The notes: generated by a model from the letters alone, not told the origin. DNA of 10,841 nt from Paradesertivirga sp966210515 (GCA_966210515.1 CBIHLM010000105.1:1-10841); one strand, 5' to 3'; shown: positions 1-5,410, numbered from the stretch's first letter. Numbers and translations: made by a program.

Positions 1-1
1 G

Positions 2-535
2 TTAATAAGACAAGCGATCGCTAAAAATAAGATATATGCGATCGGGGAGATTGGCATAGACTTATATTGGGATAAAACCACATTGACAATGCAGGAGGAG
101 ACTTTCCGTGAGCAAATTTCCTGGGCTAAAGAATTGAACCTGCCGATTGTTATCCATTGCAGGGAAGCTTTCGATGAGGTATATGAATTATTGCTTTCTG
201 AAAAGGATGAGACGCTGAGGGGAATATTCCACTGCTTTACAGGAACAAAAGAGCAAGCTGATTTGATTATTGATCTCGGTTTTTACCTTGGTATCGGAGG
301 GGTGGTTACTTATAAAAATTCAGGCCTGGATAAAGTCGTTCAGCAATTAGATTTAAAAAATATCGTTCTTGAAACGGATTCACCTTATTTAACGCCGGTG
401 CCATTTAGAGGAAAACCGAACGAAAGTAGTTTTCTTACGTATATAGCACAAAAAGTTGCAGACATTAAGGAAGTTTCGATTGAGATTGTTGCCGACATTA
501 CCACAGAAAATTCAAAAAATATTTTTGGGGTTTGA
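2..535 (+). CDS. tatD: TatD family metal-dependent hydrolase (DNase), 5' end missing
   Basis: C-terminal two thirds of a TatD/YcfH-type metal-dependent DNase; the frame is open to the left edge, so the start lies outside the window. Known family: TIM-barrel hydrolases with two divalent metals that act as 3'-5' exonucleases or deoxyribonucleases in the cytoplasm. Metal-ligand motifs are visible in order: GEIGID (Glu, near position 47), VIHCRE (His), HCFTG (His), and LETDSPYLTPVPFRG (Asp) near the C terminus. The reading continues without a break through the TTG at 83 and the ATG at 89, and the GEIGID motif lies upstream of both, so neither is the real start. The gene ends 45 bp before ansA on the same strand and is probably cotranscribed with it. 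The tatD-ansA order is, from memory, common in Bacteroidota. The exact substrate (DNA repair, RNA or tRNA processing) cannot be told. Confidence 0.93.
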   Translation, partial: LIRQAIAKNKIYAIGEIGIDLYWDKTTLTMQEETFREQISWAKELNLPIVIHCREAFDEVYELLLSEKDETLRGIFHCFTGTKEQADLIIDLGFYLGIGGVVTYKNSGLDKVVQQLDLKNIVLETDSPYLTPVPFRGKPNESSFLTYIAQKVADIKEVSIEIVADITTENSKNIFGV

Positions 536-580
536 CAAAGACTTTCCTTTCATATCTTTAGAAAATAATTGAGTTTCGGA

Positions 581-1633
581 ATGACAAAGGTTTTAATTAT
601 TTACACCGGGGGGACTATTGGGATGGTTCAGGACAAACTAACGGGTGTATTAAAGCCTCTGGATTTTGAACATATTACCGAAAACGTTCCTGAATTACAA
701 CGCCTTCCCTATCAGATAACCGTTCATTCTTTTGATGAAATTATTGATTCATCGAATATGTCGCCGGTTATTTGGATTGAATTGGCAGAGCTGATCGAAA
801 AGAACTATGAAGCATACGATGGTTTCGTGATTCTTCATGGCTCTGATACCATGGCCTTTACTGCCTCAGCTTTGAGCTTTATGCTGGAAGGGTTAAACAA
901 GCCTGTTATTTTTACCGGCTCCCAGTTGCCCATTGGCGAGATCCGGACAGATGCAAAAGAAAACCTGATTACCGCCCTTGAAATTGCATCGGCTAAAATG
1001 GCAAACGGTAAAGCGAGGGTTCCTGAAGTTTGCATTTATTTTGATTTTCAACTTTTCCGCGGTAATCGTTCATTTAAATACAACTCTGCTAAGTTTGAAG
1101 CCTTCAGGTCGCCAAATTATCCTGTTTTGGCTGAAGCCGGAGTGCATTTACGCTTTAATGATAGTAGCATTCGCAAATGCGATGAGTGTGTTTTCAGGGT
1201 TCATAAAAAATTAAATAATAAAATTGCTGTTTTAAAACTATATCCTGGTATCAGTAAAGAAACTGTTGGCGCAATAGTTAGTTCGGCAACAGATGCAATA
1301 ATCTTAGAGTCTTTTGGGGCAGGCAATTCAACAACAGAAAAATGGTTTTTAGATTGCCTCGACACTGCCATTAAAAGTGGGAAGATAATCCTCGATATTT
1401 CTCAATGTAAAGTTGGCAGCGTTGAATTAGGGCGTTACGAAACAAGTCGTGATCTAAAGAATATGGGCGTTGTCAGCGGTTTTGACATGACTTATGAGGC
1501 CGCTGTTACAAAATTAATGTTTCTTTTAGCACGCGGATTTACCTATGACCGCATTTCTGCTCTTCTCGAAACAGATTTGCGTGGCGAGCTTAGTAAGGTG
1601 AATCCCATGAACTGGTCAAAGGCGGTTTTTTAG
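581..1633 (+). CDS. ansA: Type I L-asparaginase
   Basis: Cytoplasmic-type L-asparaginase, converting L-asparagine to L-aspartate and ammonia. The 350-residue protein has the normal family length. Visible motifs: TGGTIGM near residues 9-15 with Thr12, HGSDTM with Ser88-Asp89, TGSQLP, and NRSFKYN with Lys166; together these match the Thr/Thr-Asp/Lys catalytic set of the family. The second motif has Ser where E. coli AnsA has Thr (HGTDTM). No signal peptide is seen, which fits type I. I chose the ATG at 581 because the protein then begins MTKVLIIYTGGTIG, as family members usually do; an in-frame TTG at 569 would add only four residues. It follows tatD after 45 bp. Two hairpins lie downstream, the second with a T-run, so transcription probably ends before the next gene. 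Confidence 0.95.
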   Translation: MTKVLIIYTGGTIGMVQDKLTGVLKPLDFEHITENVPELQRLPYQITVHSFDEIIDSSNMSPVIWIELAELIEKNYEAYDGFVILHGSDTMAFTASALSFMLEGLNKPVIFTGSQLPIGEIRTDAKENLITALEIASAKMANGKARVPEVCIYFDFQLFRGNRSFKYNSAKFEAFRSPNYPVLAEAGVHLRFNDSSIRKCDECVFRVHKKLNNKIAVLKLYPGISKETVGAIVSSATDAIILESFGAGNSTTEKWFLDCLDTAIKSGKIILDISQCKVGSVELGRYETSRDLKNMGVVSGFDMTYEAAVTKLMFLLARGFTYDRISALLETDLRGELSKVNPMNWSKAVF

Positions 1634-1664
1634 TTTATCGTTAATTGTTCGAATCTTTACTATG

Positions 1665-1688
1665 ATAGTGACGGACTTAAGTCACTAT
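1665..1688 (+). terminator. Hairpin downstream of ansA
   Basis: An 8-bp perfect stem, ATAGTGAC at 1665-1672 and GTCACTAT at 1681-1688, with an 8-nt loop. The loop edge also contains the palindrome GACTTAAGTC (1674-1683), so an alternative fold exists. It lies 32 bp after the ansA stop. No clean T-run follows, so it may pause or stabilise the mRNA 3' end and not terminate alone. Confidence 0.4.
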
Positions 1689-1715
1689 TAATCTTTAAAT
1701 CCCTCATAAATAATT

Positions 1716-1757
1716 ATATGCATTCCAAATGGGCCTTTTTTAATGCATATGTTTTTT
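1716..1757 (+). terminator. Probable rho-independent terminator of the tatD-ansA transcript
   Basis: A 9-bp perfect stem, ATATGCATT at 1716-1724 and AATGCATAT at 1742-1750, is followed by G and six T (1752-1757). The stem is AT-rich and the loop is 17 nt, so it is not a textbook terminator, but the stem plus T-run position between ansA and the next gene fits. It separates the ansA transcript from the small gene that starts at 1815. Confidence 0.5.
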
Positions 1758-1814
1758 GTATCTTTAAAAGAAAGTAAGATTACCATTGAATTTAACCGGG
1801 ATAAAAAGAAAACC

Positions 1815-2018
1815 ATGGAAAATCAATCAAAATCTGACAAAGCCCTTGGAAATGATGAAGCAGAGCTTAAAAATGAACAAGGCGTAAAAACGGACTCGGA
1901 GACTAAAAAAGAGTCGACGGGTGTGGACCACCACGATTATGTGCCAAAGCACTCAAGTCACGGAAGATCGAATTCACGGACATTTGGTCCGGATCATGAG
2001 CCAGGCACTATTAGATGA
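1815..2018 (+). CDS. Small hydrophilic protein of unknown function
   Basis: Encodes 67 residues from the ATG at 1815, beginning MENQSKSDKALGNDEAEL. It is very rich in Lys, Glu, Asp, Ser and His, has no hydrophobic stretch, and is probably unstructured. The tail carries DHHDYVPKHSSHGRS and ends with DHEPGTIR. I prefer this start to an in-frame ATG at 1743/1749: the upstream residues are of a different character and would overlap the terminator hairpin at 1716-1757. It is a single-gene unit, with a terminator before it and a strong terminator directly after the stop. I do not recognise a named family. Charged, Ser/His-rich small proteins of this sort are familiar from Sphingobacteriaceae genomes, but no function can be given. 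Confidence 0.7.
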   Translation: MENQSKSDKALGNDEAELKNEQGVKTDSETKKESTGVDHHDYVPKHSSHGRSNSRTFGPDHEPGTIR

Positions 2019-2019
2019 G

Positions 2020-2057
2020 AGAAAAGCTCTCCGAAGCACGGTGAGCTTTTCTTTTTT
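2020..2057 (+). terminator. Strong rho-independent terminator
   Basis: A 10-bp perfect stem, AGAAAAGCTC at 2020-2029 and GAGCTTTTCT at 2043-2052, continues inward past one T/T mismatch with CCG/CGG around the 5-nt loop AAGCA. The stem runs directly into six T (2052-2057). It starts one base after the stop codon of the small gene at 1815-2018 and so ends that transcript. It also lies between this gene and the convergent gene at 2090-2326. Confidence 0.9.
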
Positions 2058-2089
2058 ACATAGCAAGCCTATTTTATAACAGATAACTC

Positions 2090-2326
2090 CTACACAGCAG
2101 TATGTTCCATACTTAACCGCTGCAGCTCCTCAGATACTAATTCCATCATGAAATCAGGCAGGCTCTTATCATTGATAATATGCCAGCCATGAGTGGATGG
2201 ATACTTGTGAAAATCCTTTCCAAACCAATATTCCAGGCCTTTTGATTCCATAACATAGAACCCCTGCTTTTTAGATATAACTCTTTGGTAGACTCTGCCT
2301 TCGTGTTTAATTGTGATAATGGGCAT
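2090..2326 (-). CDS. Small hypothetical protein
   Basis: Encodes 78 residues beginning MPIITIKHEGRVYQRV from an ATG at 2326. The N-terminal part alternates charged and hydrophobic residues as in beta-strands (ITIKHEGRVYQRVI, then GFYVMESKGLEYWF). The C-terminal part (SLPDFMMELVSEELQRLS) looks like an amphipathic helix. No signal peptide or membrane segment is visible. Codon use resembles that of its neighbours, and the frame lies on the opposite strand to an otherwise empty stretch, so I take it as a real gene. It is convergent with the small gene at 1815-2018. I do not recognise the family. It could be a beta-rich cytoplasmic protein; nothing in the context says more. Confidence 0.65.
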   Translation of the reverse strand: MPIITIKHEGRVYQRVISKKQGFYVMESKGLEYWFGKDFHKYPSTHGWHIINDKSLPDFMMELVSEELQRLSMEHTAV

Positions 2327-2870
2327 GTTCGTAGATTAATTTGTACTCTAGTTAGTTTACATGTCTTAAGTTACGCGGATTACTAAATTGAAAATACTAC
2401 GTGAATCGTATCATCAAGATGATTTTAATCAGGTTGGGGTCTAATTATCATCAGTTTTTGGTGTTGCCCCTTTTTAGATTATGCAATTCCGATAGAGCGT
2501 AGAAAGTGTGGAACTGGCGCAAAAAAGTGTGGACCTTTCCTGGGACCGCAACAGCCAATTCTCCCCGTTTCCCTGCTCTTTACCAGGTACACTAAGCAAA
2601 AATATTTTTGGTTTTTCTGTGAATTTTCCGAAGAGCTCCCGAACAAACTCCCTTTTTTAGTACTGCAGGAAAAAACCTCTTTAACAGCCAATGACAAATC
2701 TGTTTTTAGGAGACAATTGTTCATCTGATAAAAAACTTGCCTTTATGAGTATTTAAAATGCCTGTCCGTATCGACGCCCTACCCTTAGTGTATCACGTTC
2801 GAGACACGTTCGGAATTTTAGGCGGCTCCCCCGAAGCTGTCCCCTACAAGGCCAGGCAGTGTGTATAATT
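2327..2870. other. Gene-free mosaic spacer left of the IS3-derived element
   Basis: No convincing gene in about 540 bp. Visible items: a short palindrome ATCATCAAGATGAT at 2410-2423; the AAAGTGTGGA repeat pair at 2503-2533, listed separately; and a TTCGG/CCGAA-rich patch at 2625-2650 (TTTTCCGAAGAGCTCCCGAA) that recurs in altered form at 2798-2845 and 3157-3240. A minus-strand frame at 2479-2724 is open but reads straight through the repeats and has an unnatural composition, so I treat the region as noncoding remnants. Confidence 0.5.
2503..2533. repeat. Two direct repeats AAAGTGTGGA, 21 bp apart
   Basis: AAAGTGTGGA occurs at 2503-2512 and again at 2524-2533, exactly 21 bp (two helical turns) apart. 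Repeated short motifs with this kind of spacing are found at the ends of IS21-family elements, where the transposase binds. No istA or istB remnant is visible beside it, so the link to IS21 is an inference only. Confidence 0.45.
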
Positions 2871-2885
2871 TGTCTCACCCTGAAT

Positions 2886-2955
2886 CTATACAGATTAGGG
2901 GATTAATTGTAGATTAACTATACACTGCAAGGTGTTAATTGTAGTGGAGGTATAC
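2886..2955. repeat. 32-bp direct repeats at the IS end
   Basis: Units start with CTATACA at 2886 and 2918, and a third, weaker unit begins GTATAC at 2950; the spacing is exactly 32 bp each time. The first two units also share TTAATTGTAG at 2903-2912 and 2935-2944, in the same register. They lie just inside the terminal repeat downstream of the transposase stop. They may be subterminal transposase-binding sites (inference). Confidence 0.6.
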
Positions 2956-3114
2956 AAGTATTTTTTCATTTAATTTATAGCTCCGGTTCTTCCATCTCTT
3001 TTTGAGTATTCCTATTTTTAAGTGTGCCTGTTCAGGAGTGAGAAAGTCACAGCTGCTGTGTGGCCTCAAGCCGTTATATGCCTGAATGTTTTCCCTGATT
3101 TTTTTGCTGGCAAG
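2935..3114 (-). pseudogene. C-terminal remnant of an IS3-family transposase (OrfB)
   Basis: The minus strand from 3114 encodes 59 residues with no start codon: LASKKIRENIQAYNGLRPHS, then SCDFLTPEQAHLKIGILKKR, ending in a TAA at 2937-2935. The block AYNGLRPHSS...LTPEQAH is the typical C-terminal end of the integrase core (rve) of IS3-family transposases, which usually read YN..RPHSAL.Y.TP. In the complete family this domain holds the DDE active site; here the DDE-bearing part is gone, so the product cannot be active. An in-frame TGA lies a few codons before the remnant, next to the terminal repeat. The wider frame at 3066-3281 on the same strand is a different frame and is not this protein. 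Confidence 0.8.
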
Positions 3115-3156
3115 CTGATTTCAGGGTGAGACAAAATGCGTTTCGAGCCAGCCCTT

Positions 3157-3240
3157 CTTCGGGACTTGTTCGAGACTGCTTCGGGACAGCTTCGGAAATT
3201 TCCGAACAAGTCCCCCCCTTTTTCCGAACAAGTCCCGAAG
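3157..3240. repeat. 84-bp near-palindrome with internal 22-bp repeat
   Basis: The left arm 3157-3198 and right arm 3199-3240 are each 42 nt and meet with no loop. The outer 16 bases, CTTCGGGACTTGTTCG against its complement CGAACAAGTCCCGAAG, pair perfectly, and further blocks pair toward the centre. The right arm also holds a direct repeat, TTTCCGAACAAGTCCC at 3199-3214 and 3221-3236, with a period of 22 bp. The related TTCGG/CCGAA patches near 2625 and 2800 suggest one dispersed repeat family. Extrusion as a cruciform or folding as an RNA hairpin is possible. Confidence 0.7.
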
Positions 3241-3250
3241 AAAGTACCTA

Positions 3251-3300
3251 CAACTTCGCAATCTTCGGCAAGTTCTCGCAAATCCTCGCAAAGTTCGGCA
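3251..3300. repeat. Five degenerate 10-bp tandem repeats
   Basis: Five consecutive decamers share phase and the ending CGCA or CGGCA: CAACTTCGCA, ATCTTCGGCA, AGTTCTCGCA, AATCCTCGCA, AAGTTCGGCA. The period of 10 bp places each unit on the same face of the helix. When read as protein, the repeat gives low-complexity Ser/Ala stretches, which explains overlapping open frames here. It lies between the large palindrome and the DUF6266-type gene. A protein-binding array or simple slippage product are both possible. Confidence 0.55.
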
Positions 3301-3421
3301 AGCGCCTCAAAAACAGCTACTAATCCTTAAAAACGCCCTTATGTTTGCTTCAGCAGAACAAAATTTAGCGCTAATGAAGAACTGCAGAAACAGATTTTTT
3401 AACCTTTAAAATTTAAACATT

Positions 3422-3793
3422 ATGGGAAAGTTTAGTAGAGGGATTTTAAGAAATTTATCCGGAAAAATTGATCAGATAGTAGGCAGTGCCTGGAGAGGCA
3501 TCGACTACATGAGGGGTATGCCACGGATTAGAAAGAACAGGCAGCTATCACCCGCTCAGGTGGCGCAGCAGGCGAAGTTCCGAATGGTGACCGCCTTTTT
3601 AAACCCCTTGAGAACTGTGCTGGATGTTGGCTTCAGGAATAGGCCAAGTAAGGCCACCACCTACAACCATGCCTTGGCAGATAACATCAGCGTGGCCATT
3701 TCGGGAGTGTATCCCGCGCTCGTCCTTGAGTATTCGCTGGTGAAGCTAAGCCGCGGATTAATGCCTGGCGGTTCTAGTCCGGCCGTTATCTAA
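3422..3793 (+). CDS. DUF6266 family protein, C-terminally truncated
   Basis: Encodes 123 residues beginning MGKFSRGILRNLSGKIDQIV. The blocks GSAWRGIDYMRGMP, SPAQVAQQAKFRMV, TTYNHALADN and SLVKLSRG are what I recognise as the N-terminal half of DUF6266, a family of unknown function, often multi-copy, in Sphingobacteriaceae. From memory, full-length members have about 200 residues. Here the frame ends at TAA shortly after GLMPGGSSPAV, where the family would continue into a second beta-rich half. The DNA after about 3787 fits the 3' end of a minus-strand gene instead, so a recombination junction probably cut the gene. A TATGTTTG at 3340-3347 resembles the Bacteroidota -7 box (TAnnTTTG), but no -33 box is seen. 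The repeats upstream (3157-3300) lie next to it. The product may be non-functional. Confidence 0.7.
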   Translation: MGKFSRGILRNLSGKIDQIVGSAWRGIDYMRGMPRIRKNRQLSPAQVAQQAKFRMVTAFLNPLRTVLDVGFRNRPSKATTYNHALADNISVAISGVYPALVLEYSLVKLSRGLMPGGSSPAVI

Positions 3794-4052
3794 CGCTCTA
3801 ATGTACCTGAAGCAGATCCGTTGCCCACTAAGGCTTCTACCTAAAACATAACATGACTCTTTTTTTATTAAAACAAATATTCCTCCGTCATCATGTGATG
3901 GTCCAAGTATCAATCCCCCGTGAGTTCCATCTACGGCTAAATCTAATTTTAAAAACCTTTCTATTGTGTCAAAGGAAAATTCATCCTGGTAATTATACAT
4001 AACCTCAAATAGTATATGGGAACTCGCAATCAAATTCAATTTTCAATTCCAT
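3758..4052 (-). pseudogene. Frameshifted hypothetical gene, fused at its 3' end to the DUF6266 gene
   Basis: From the ATG at 4052 the minus strand reads MELKIEFDCEFPYTI and then hits a stop. In the +1 frame it continues convincingly: FEVMYNYQDEFSFDTIERFL, LDLAVDGTHGGLILGPSHDD, GGIFVLIKKESCYVLGRSLS, down to a TAA at 3760-3758. Removing one base near 4010 joins the two into one protein of about 97 residues. The only start codon within the second frame upstream of this is a TTG at 4039, directly after a TGA, which makes the two-part reading more natural. The last dozen residues (ALDNGRTRTARH) are encoded antisense to the DUF6266 gene, so the original C terminus was probably lost at a junction near 3787. 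The family is not recognised; GGLILGPSHDDGGI looks like a conserved core. It is transcribed away from the pseudogene at 4168-4704. Confidence 0.5.
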
Positions 4053-4168
4053 TGCTCACTAATCCGGTTAGTGTGAATCCACGCGTTTCAAAATCTCGCC
4101 TTGTGAAAAGGAGCGCTGAGGAAATTAAATCTATCAGAAACCCAGCTTATAAGTATTTGGTGCTTTAA
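4016..4168 (+). CDS. Doubtful small ORF overlapping the next start
   Basis: An ATG at 4016 opens a 50-codon frame. Its C-terminal part, VNPRVSKSRLVKRSAEEIKS, followed by IRNPAYKYLVL, has a natural basic-protein composition. Its stop codon TAA (4166-4168) overlaps the ATG of the following pseudogene in the sequence TAATG, as in translationally coupled genes. The first dozen codons overlap the minus-strand pseudogene start, so the real start, if any, may be later (for example the GTG at 4073). No family recognised. It could equally be a remnant of a longer gene. Confidence 0.3.
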   Translation: MGTRNQIQFSIPLLTNPVSVNPRVSKSRLVKRSAEEIKSIRNPAYKYLVL

Positions 4169-4704
4169 TGTTTGATAGTGCCTATCACTTTAATAAAGTT
4201 GGTTTCCAAAACGCGCATCAAAAAAATATCTCGTTAGTGTTGCAACCTATAGCTTCAGAACAGAAAATCAATACTATTTAGTCGAGGTTGAAAGATACAA
4301 ATACGATATTTTCATTATTAAATATTTCCTAAAAAAACATAAAAGCAATAAGAAGAGGTTTAACCTTTTATCGCATGAATTTAAATGCTCCAAAATTGTG
4401 GCAACCTGCGTGAATATTATGCTTTCAATATTGCGGAAGCACCCAATTGCAAATTTGGGGTTTCTCGGTGCACATACGATTGATCTGGCAAATCGATATG
4501 AAGAGAAGAAATCTAATACTAGACGATTTAAGATTTATAAGTATGCTATTAAGAGTTAATCGATACAGACTTCTTTATTCACTTCATGGACGACAAAATA
4601 GTACATACTTAATTGTCAATAAAAAAATTAGTAACCCTGATGAGTTAAGTTTGATAGCCACAGATATGTTTATTGATATCCATCCTGAATTAGCGGGCTT
4701 GTAA
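4168..4704 (+). pseudogene. Hypothetical gene with three -1 type frameshifts
   Basis: The reading starts MFDSAYHFNKVGFQNAHQK at ATG 4168. At a run of seven A (4220-4226) it must step back one base to continue KYLVSVATYSFRTENQYYLV, EVERYKYDIFIIKYFLKKHK, KIVATCVNIMLSILRKHPIA, GFLGAHTIDLANRYEEKKSN, RRFKIYKYAIKS. That frame stops at 4557-4559. A second -1 step near 4550 gives LIDTDFFIHFMDDK, and a third near 4595 at CAAAATAG gives NSTYLIVNKKISNPDELSLI and the end HPELAGL. The repaired product is about 179 residues, mixed alpha/beta with no membrane segment. It resembles small Bacteroidota hypothetical proteins with a CVNIMLSIL and GFLGA core, but I have no name for the family. All three steps could be undone by one added base, so this is decay, sequencing error, or, at the first site only (A AAA AAT), possibly programmed slippage. 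Confidence 0.6.
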
Positions 4705-4766
4705 ATAATATTATAAATATTGCACTTAAAAGCTTCAGAATTACACCACTAAATTTAAAAATTCAT

Positions 4767-4798
4767 AAAAAAGCCTTCTACATATCGTAAAAGGCTTT
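4767..4798 (-). terminator. Terminator belonging to the tRNA remnant
   Basis: An 8-bp stem, AAAGCCTT at 4770-4777 and AAGGCTTT at 4791-4798, continues inward past one mismatch with TAC/GTA around a 5-nt loop. Read on the minus strand it ends in a run of U from the six A at 4767-4772, a good intrinsic terminator. It begins 16 bp downstream of the tRNA 3' end at 4814-4830 and probably was the terminator of that tRNA gene. On the plus strand it could also end the pseudogene at 4168-4704, but the T-run there is weak. Confidence 0.8.
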
Positions 4799-4813
4799 AT
4801 CCTTCATAAGGTT

Positions 4814-4830
4814 GCGGAGAAAGAGGGATT
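4814..4830 (-). other. tRNA 3'-end fragment: probable attachment-site scar
   Basis: On the minus strand this reads AATCCCTCTTTCTCCGC. That fits the 3' end of a tRNA: last T-loop bases AAT, T-stem CCCTC, acceptor strand TTTCTCC (4822-4816), discriminator G. An intact gene would begin GGAGAAA, as some tRNA-Ser genes do. Upstream of AAT the T-loop consensus TTCG is absent (ACA is found), and no other tRNA part follows, so only the 3' end is here. Together with the terminator downstream, this is what a tyrosine-recombinase integration into a tRNA 3' end leaves at the distal end. The element would lie to the right; the intact tRNA is not in the window. Confidence 0.6.
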
Positions 4831-4886
4831 TGTTTTAGTCCCAAAAATCGCGCTTTTCGATATCATTGATGTGGTTTTGTTTCCGA

Positions 4887-4905
4887 ACTCACCGAATTAC
4901 TCACC
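4887..4905. repeat. Direct repeat ACTCACC, 12-bp period, near the att scar
   Basis: ACTCACC occurs at 4887-4893 and 4899-4905. The pair lies about 60 bp inside the proposed element end. Short direct repeats at such positions can be arm-type integrase or excisionase sites, but two copies of a heptamer are weak evidence. The rest of 4831-5122 shows no gene. Confidence 0.25.
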
Positions 4906-5122
4906 ACTTTGTTTTACTTAATCTAGCTGCAAAATGCTATCTGCAATTTCTGAATTTTATTTGACAAAAAGAAAAAATGAATGCGTTATTTGAGCGCCGA
5001 GACGAGATAAACTTACTGGATTTTTTCTCTCTTTGTTAAAGGTTCACATGGCGATTAGTGTGTTCGTCTCAGAGCACTCATGATTACCTAATTGAATCAT
5101 TTCTAACTTACTTCATGTTTAA

Positions 5123-5410
5123 TTACGGATTCTTTATCATCACTCTGCTTGCCCGATAAGGATCAAACGACGGATAGTAGATGATATAATCATATTCCAC
5201 CAGCTCACCCATACATTTATGGTAAGTGGCTATTGATTTTATTCTTGAGAAGTACATTAGACGTTTGCGGCTCACTTTAAAAAGCCTTTCATCCTCATTG
5301 TTTCGGCTACAATGAATCATAGCCGTGAATAGACTCACATGGGTGGGAAAAAGACGATTATCCAATGCCGCTTTTTCCATAAAGTACTCCAGGCAGGTTA
5401 TTGGTTTCAT
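5123..5410 (-). CDS. Island-type hypothetical protein, partner of the HTH protein
   Basis: Encodes 95 residues beginning MKPITCLEYFMEKAALDNRL. Visible blocks are FPTHVSLFTAMIHCSRNN, LFKVSRKRLMYFSRIKSIAT, YHKCMGELVEYDYIIYYPS, ending RASRVMIKNP. The pattern of helices followed by IIYYPSFDPYRASRV suggests a small winged-helix-like fold. From memory, proteins of this pattern (S..TAM, VSR..LM..SRI.S.ATYHKC..EL...GYI.Y.PS) are frequent on Bacteroidota integrative elements, next to an HTH_17 gene. Its ATG overlaps the stop of the upstream HTH gene by ATGA, so the two are an operon and translationally coupled. It is 293 bp from the tRNA scar. Function unknown; a role in element replication or regulation is only a guess. 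Confidence 0.75.
   Translation of the reverse strand: MKPITCLEYFMEKAALDNRLFPTHVSLFTAMIHCSRNNEDERLFKVSRKRLMYFSRIKSIATYHKCMGELVEYDYIIYYPSFDPYRASRVMIKNP

Larger units (their letters stand above)
2871..3133. mobile_element. Internally deleted IS3-family element (MITE-like), 263 bp
   Basis: The two ends form terminal inverted repeats: TGTCTCACCCTGAATC at 2871-2886 and, on the minus strand, TGTCTCACCCTGAAATC at 3133-3117; the first 14 bases are identical. The ends are TG...CA, as in IS3-family elements. Between them remains only the C-terminal end of an IS3-type transposase on the minus strand (2935-3114) and a set of 32-bp repeats beside the left end. The terminal repeat on the 5' side of the transposase lies directly against its last 60 codons, so nearly all of orfA and orfB has been deleted. 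No target-site duplication is visible (flanks AATT and AAAT), so insertion may be old or rearranged. Confidence 0.75.

Noticed and set aside
569..580. TTG start for ansA
   Set aside because: It adds four residues before the usual MTKVLIIYTGGTIG start; the ATG at 581 is preferred.
835..1214. Open frames overlapping ansA on both strands
   Set aside because: They are shadows of the asparaginase coding sequence, with no recognisable features.
2479..2724. 81-codon minus-strand frame
   Set aside because: It reads through the AAAGTGTGGA repeats and a TTCGG-rich patch, its composition is unnatural, and no domain is seen.
3066..3330. Three overlapping open frames (one minus, two plus) over the palindrome and 10-bp repeats
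   Set aside because: They overlap each other, read through repeats and terminal inverted repeats, and give low-complexity Ser/Ala/Lys sequence; the true transposase remnant is in another frame.
4447..4704. Stand-alone 85-residue gene on the plus strand
   Set aside because: Its first half is an out-of-frame reading of the upstream pseudogene; only the last ~45 residues are natural, as that gene's C terminus.
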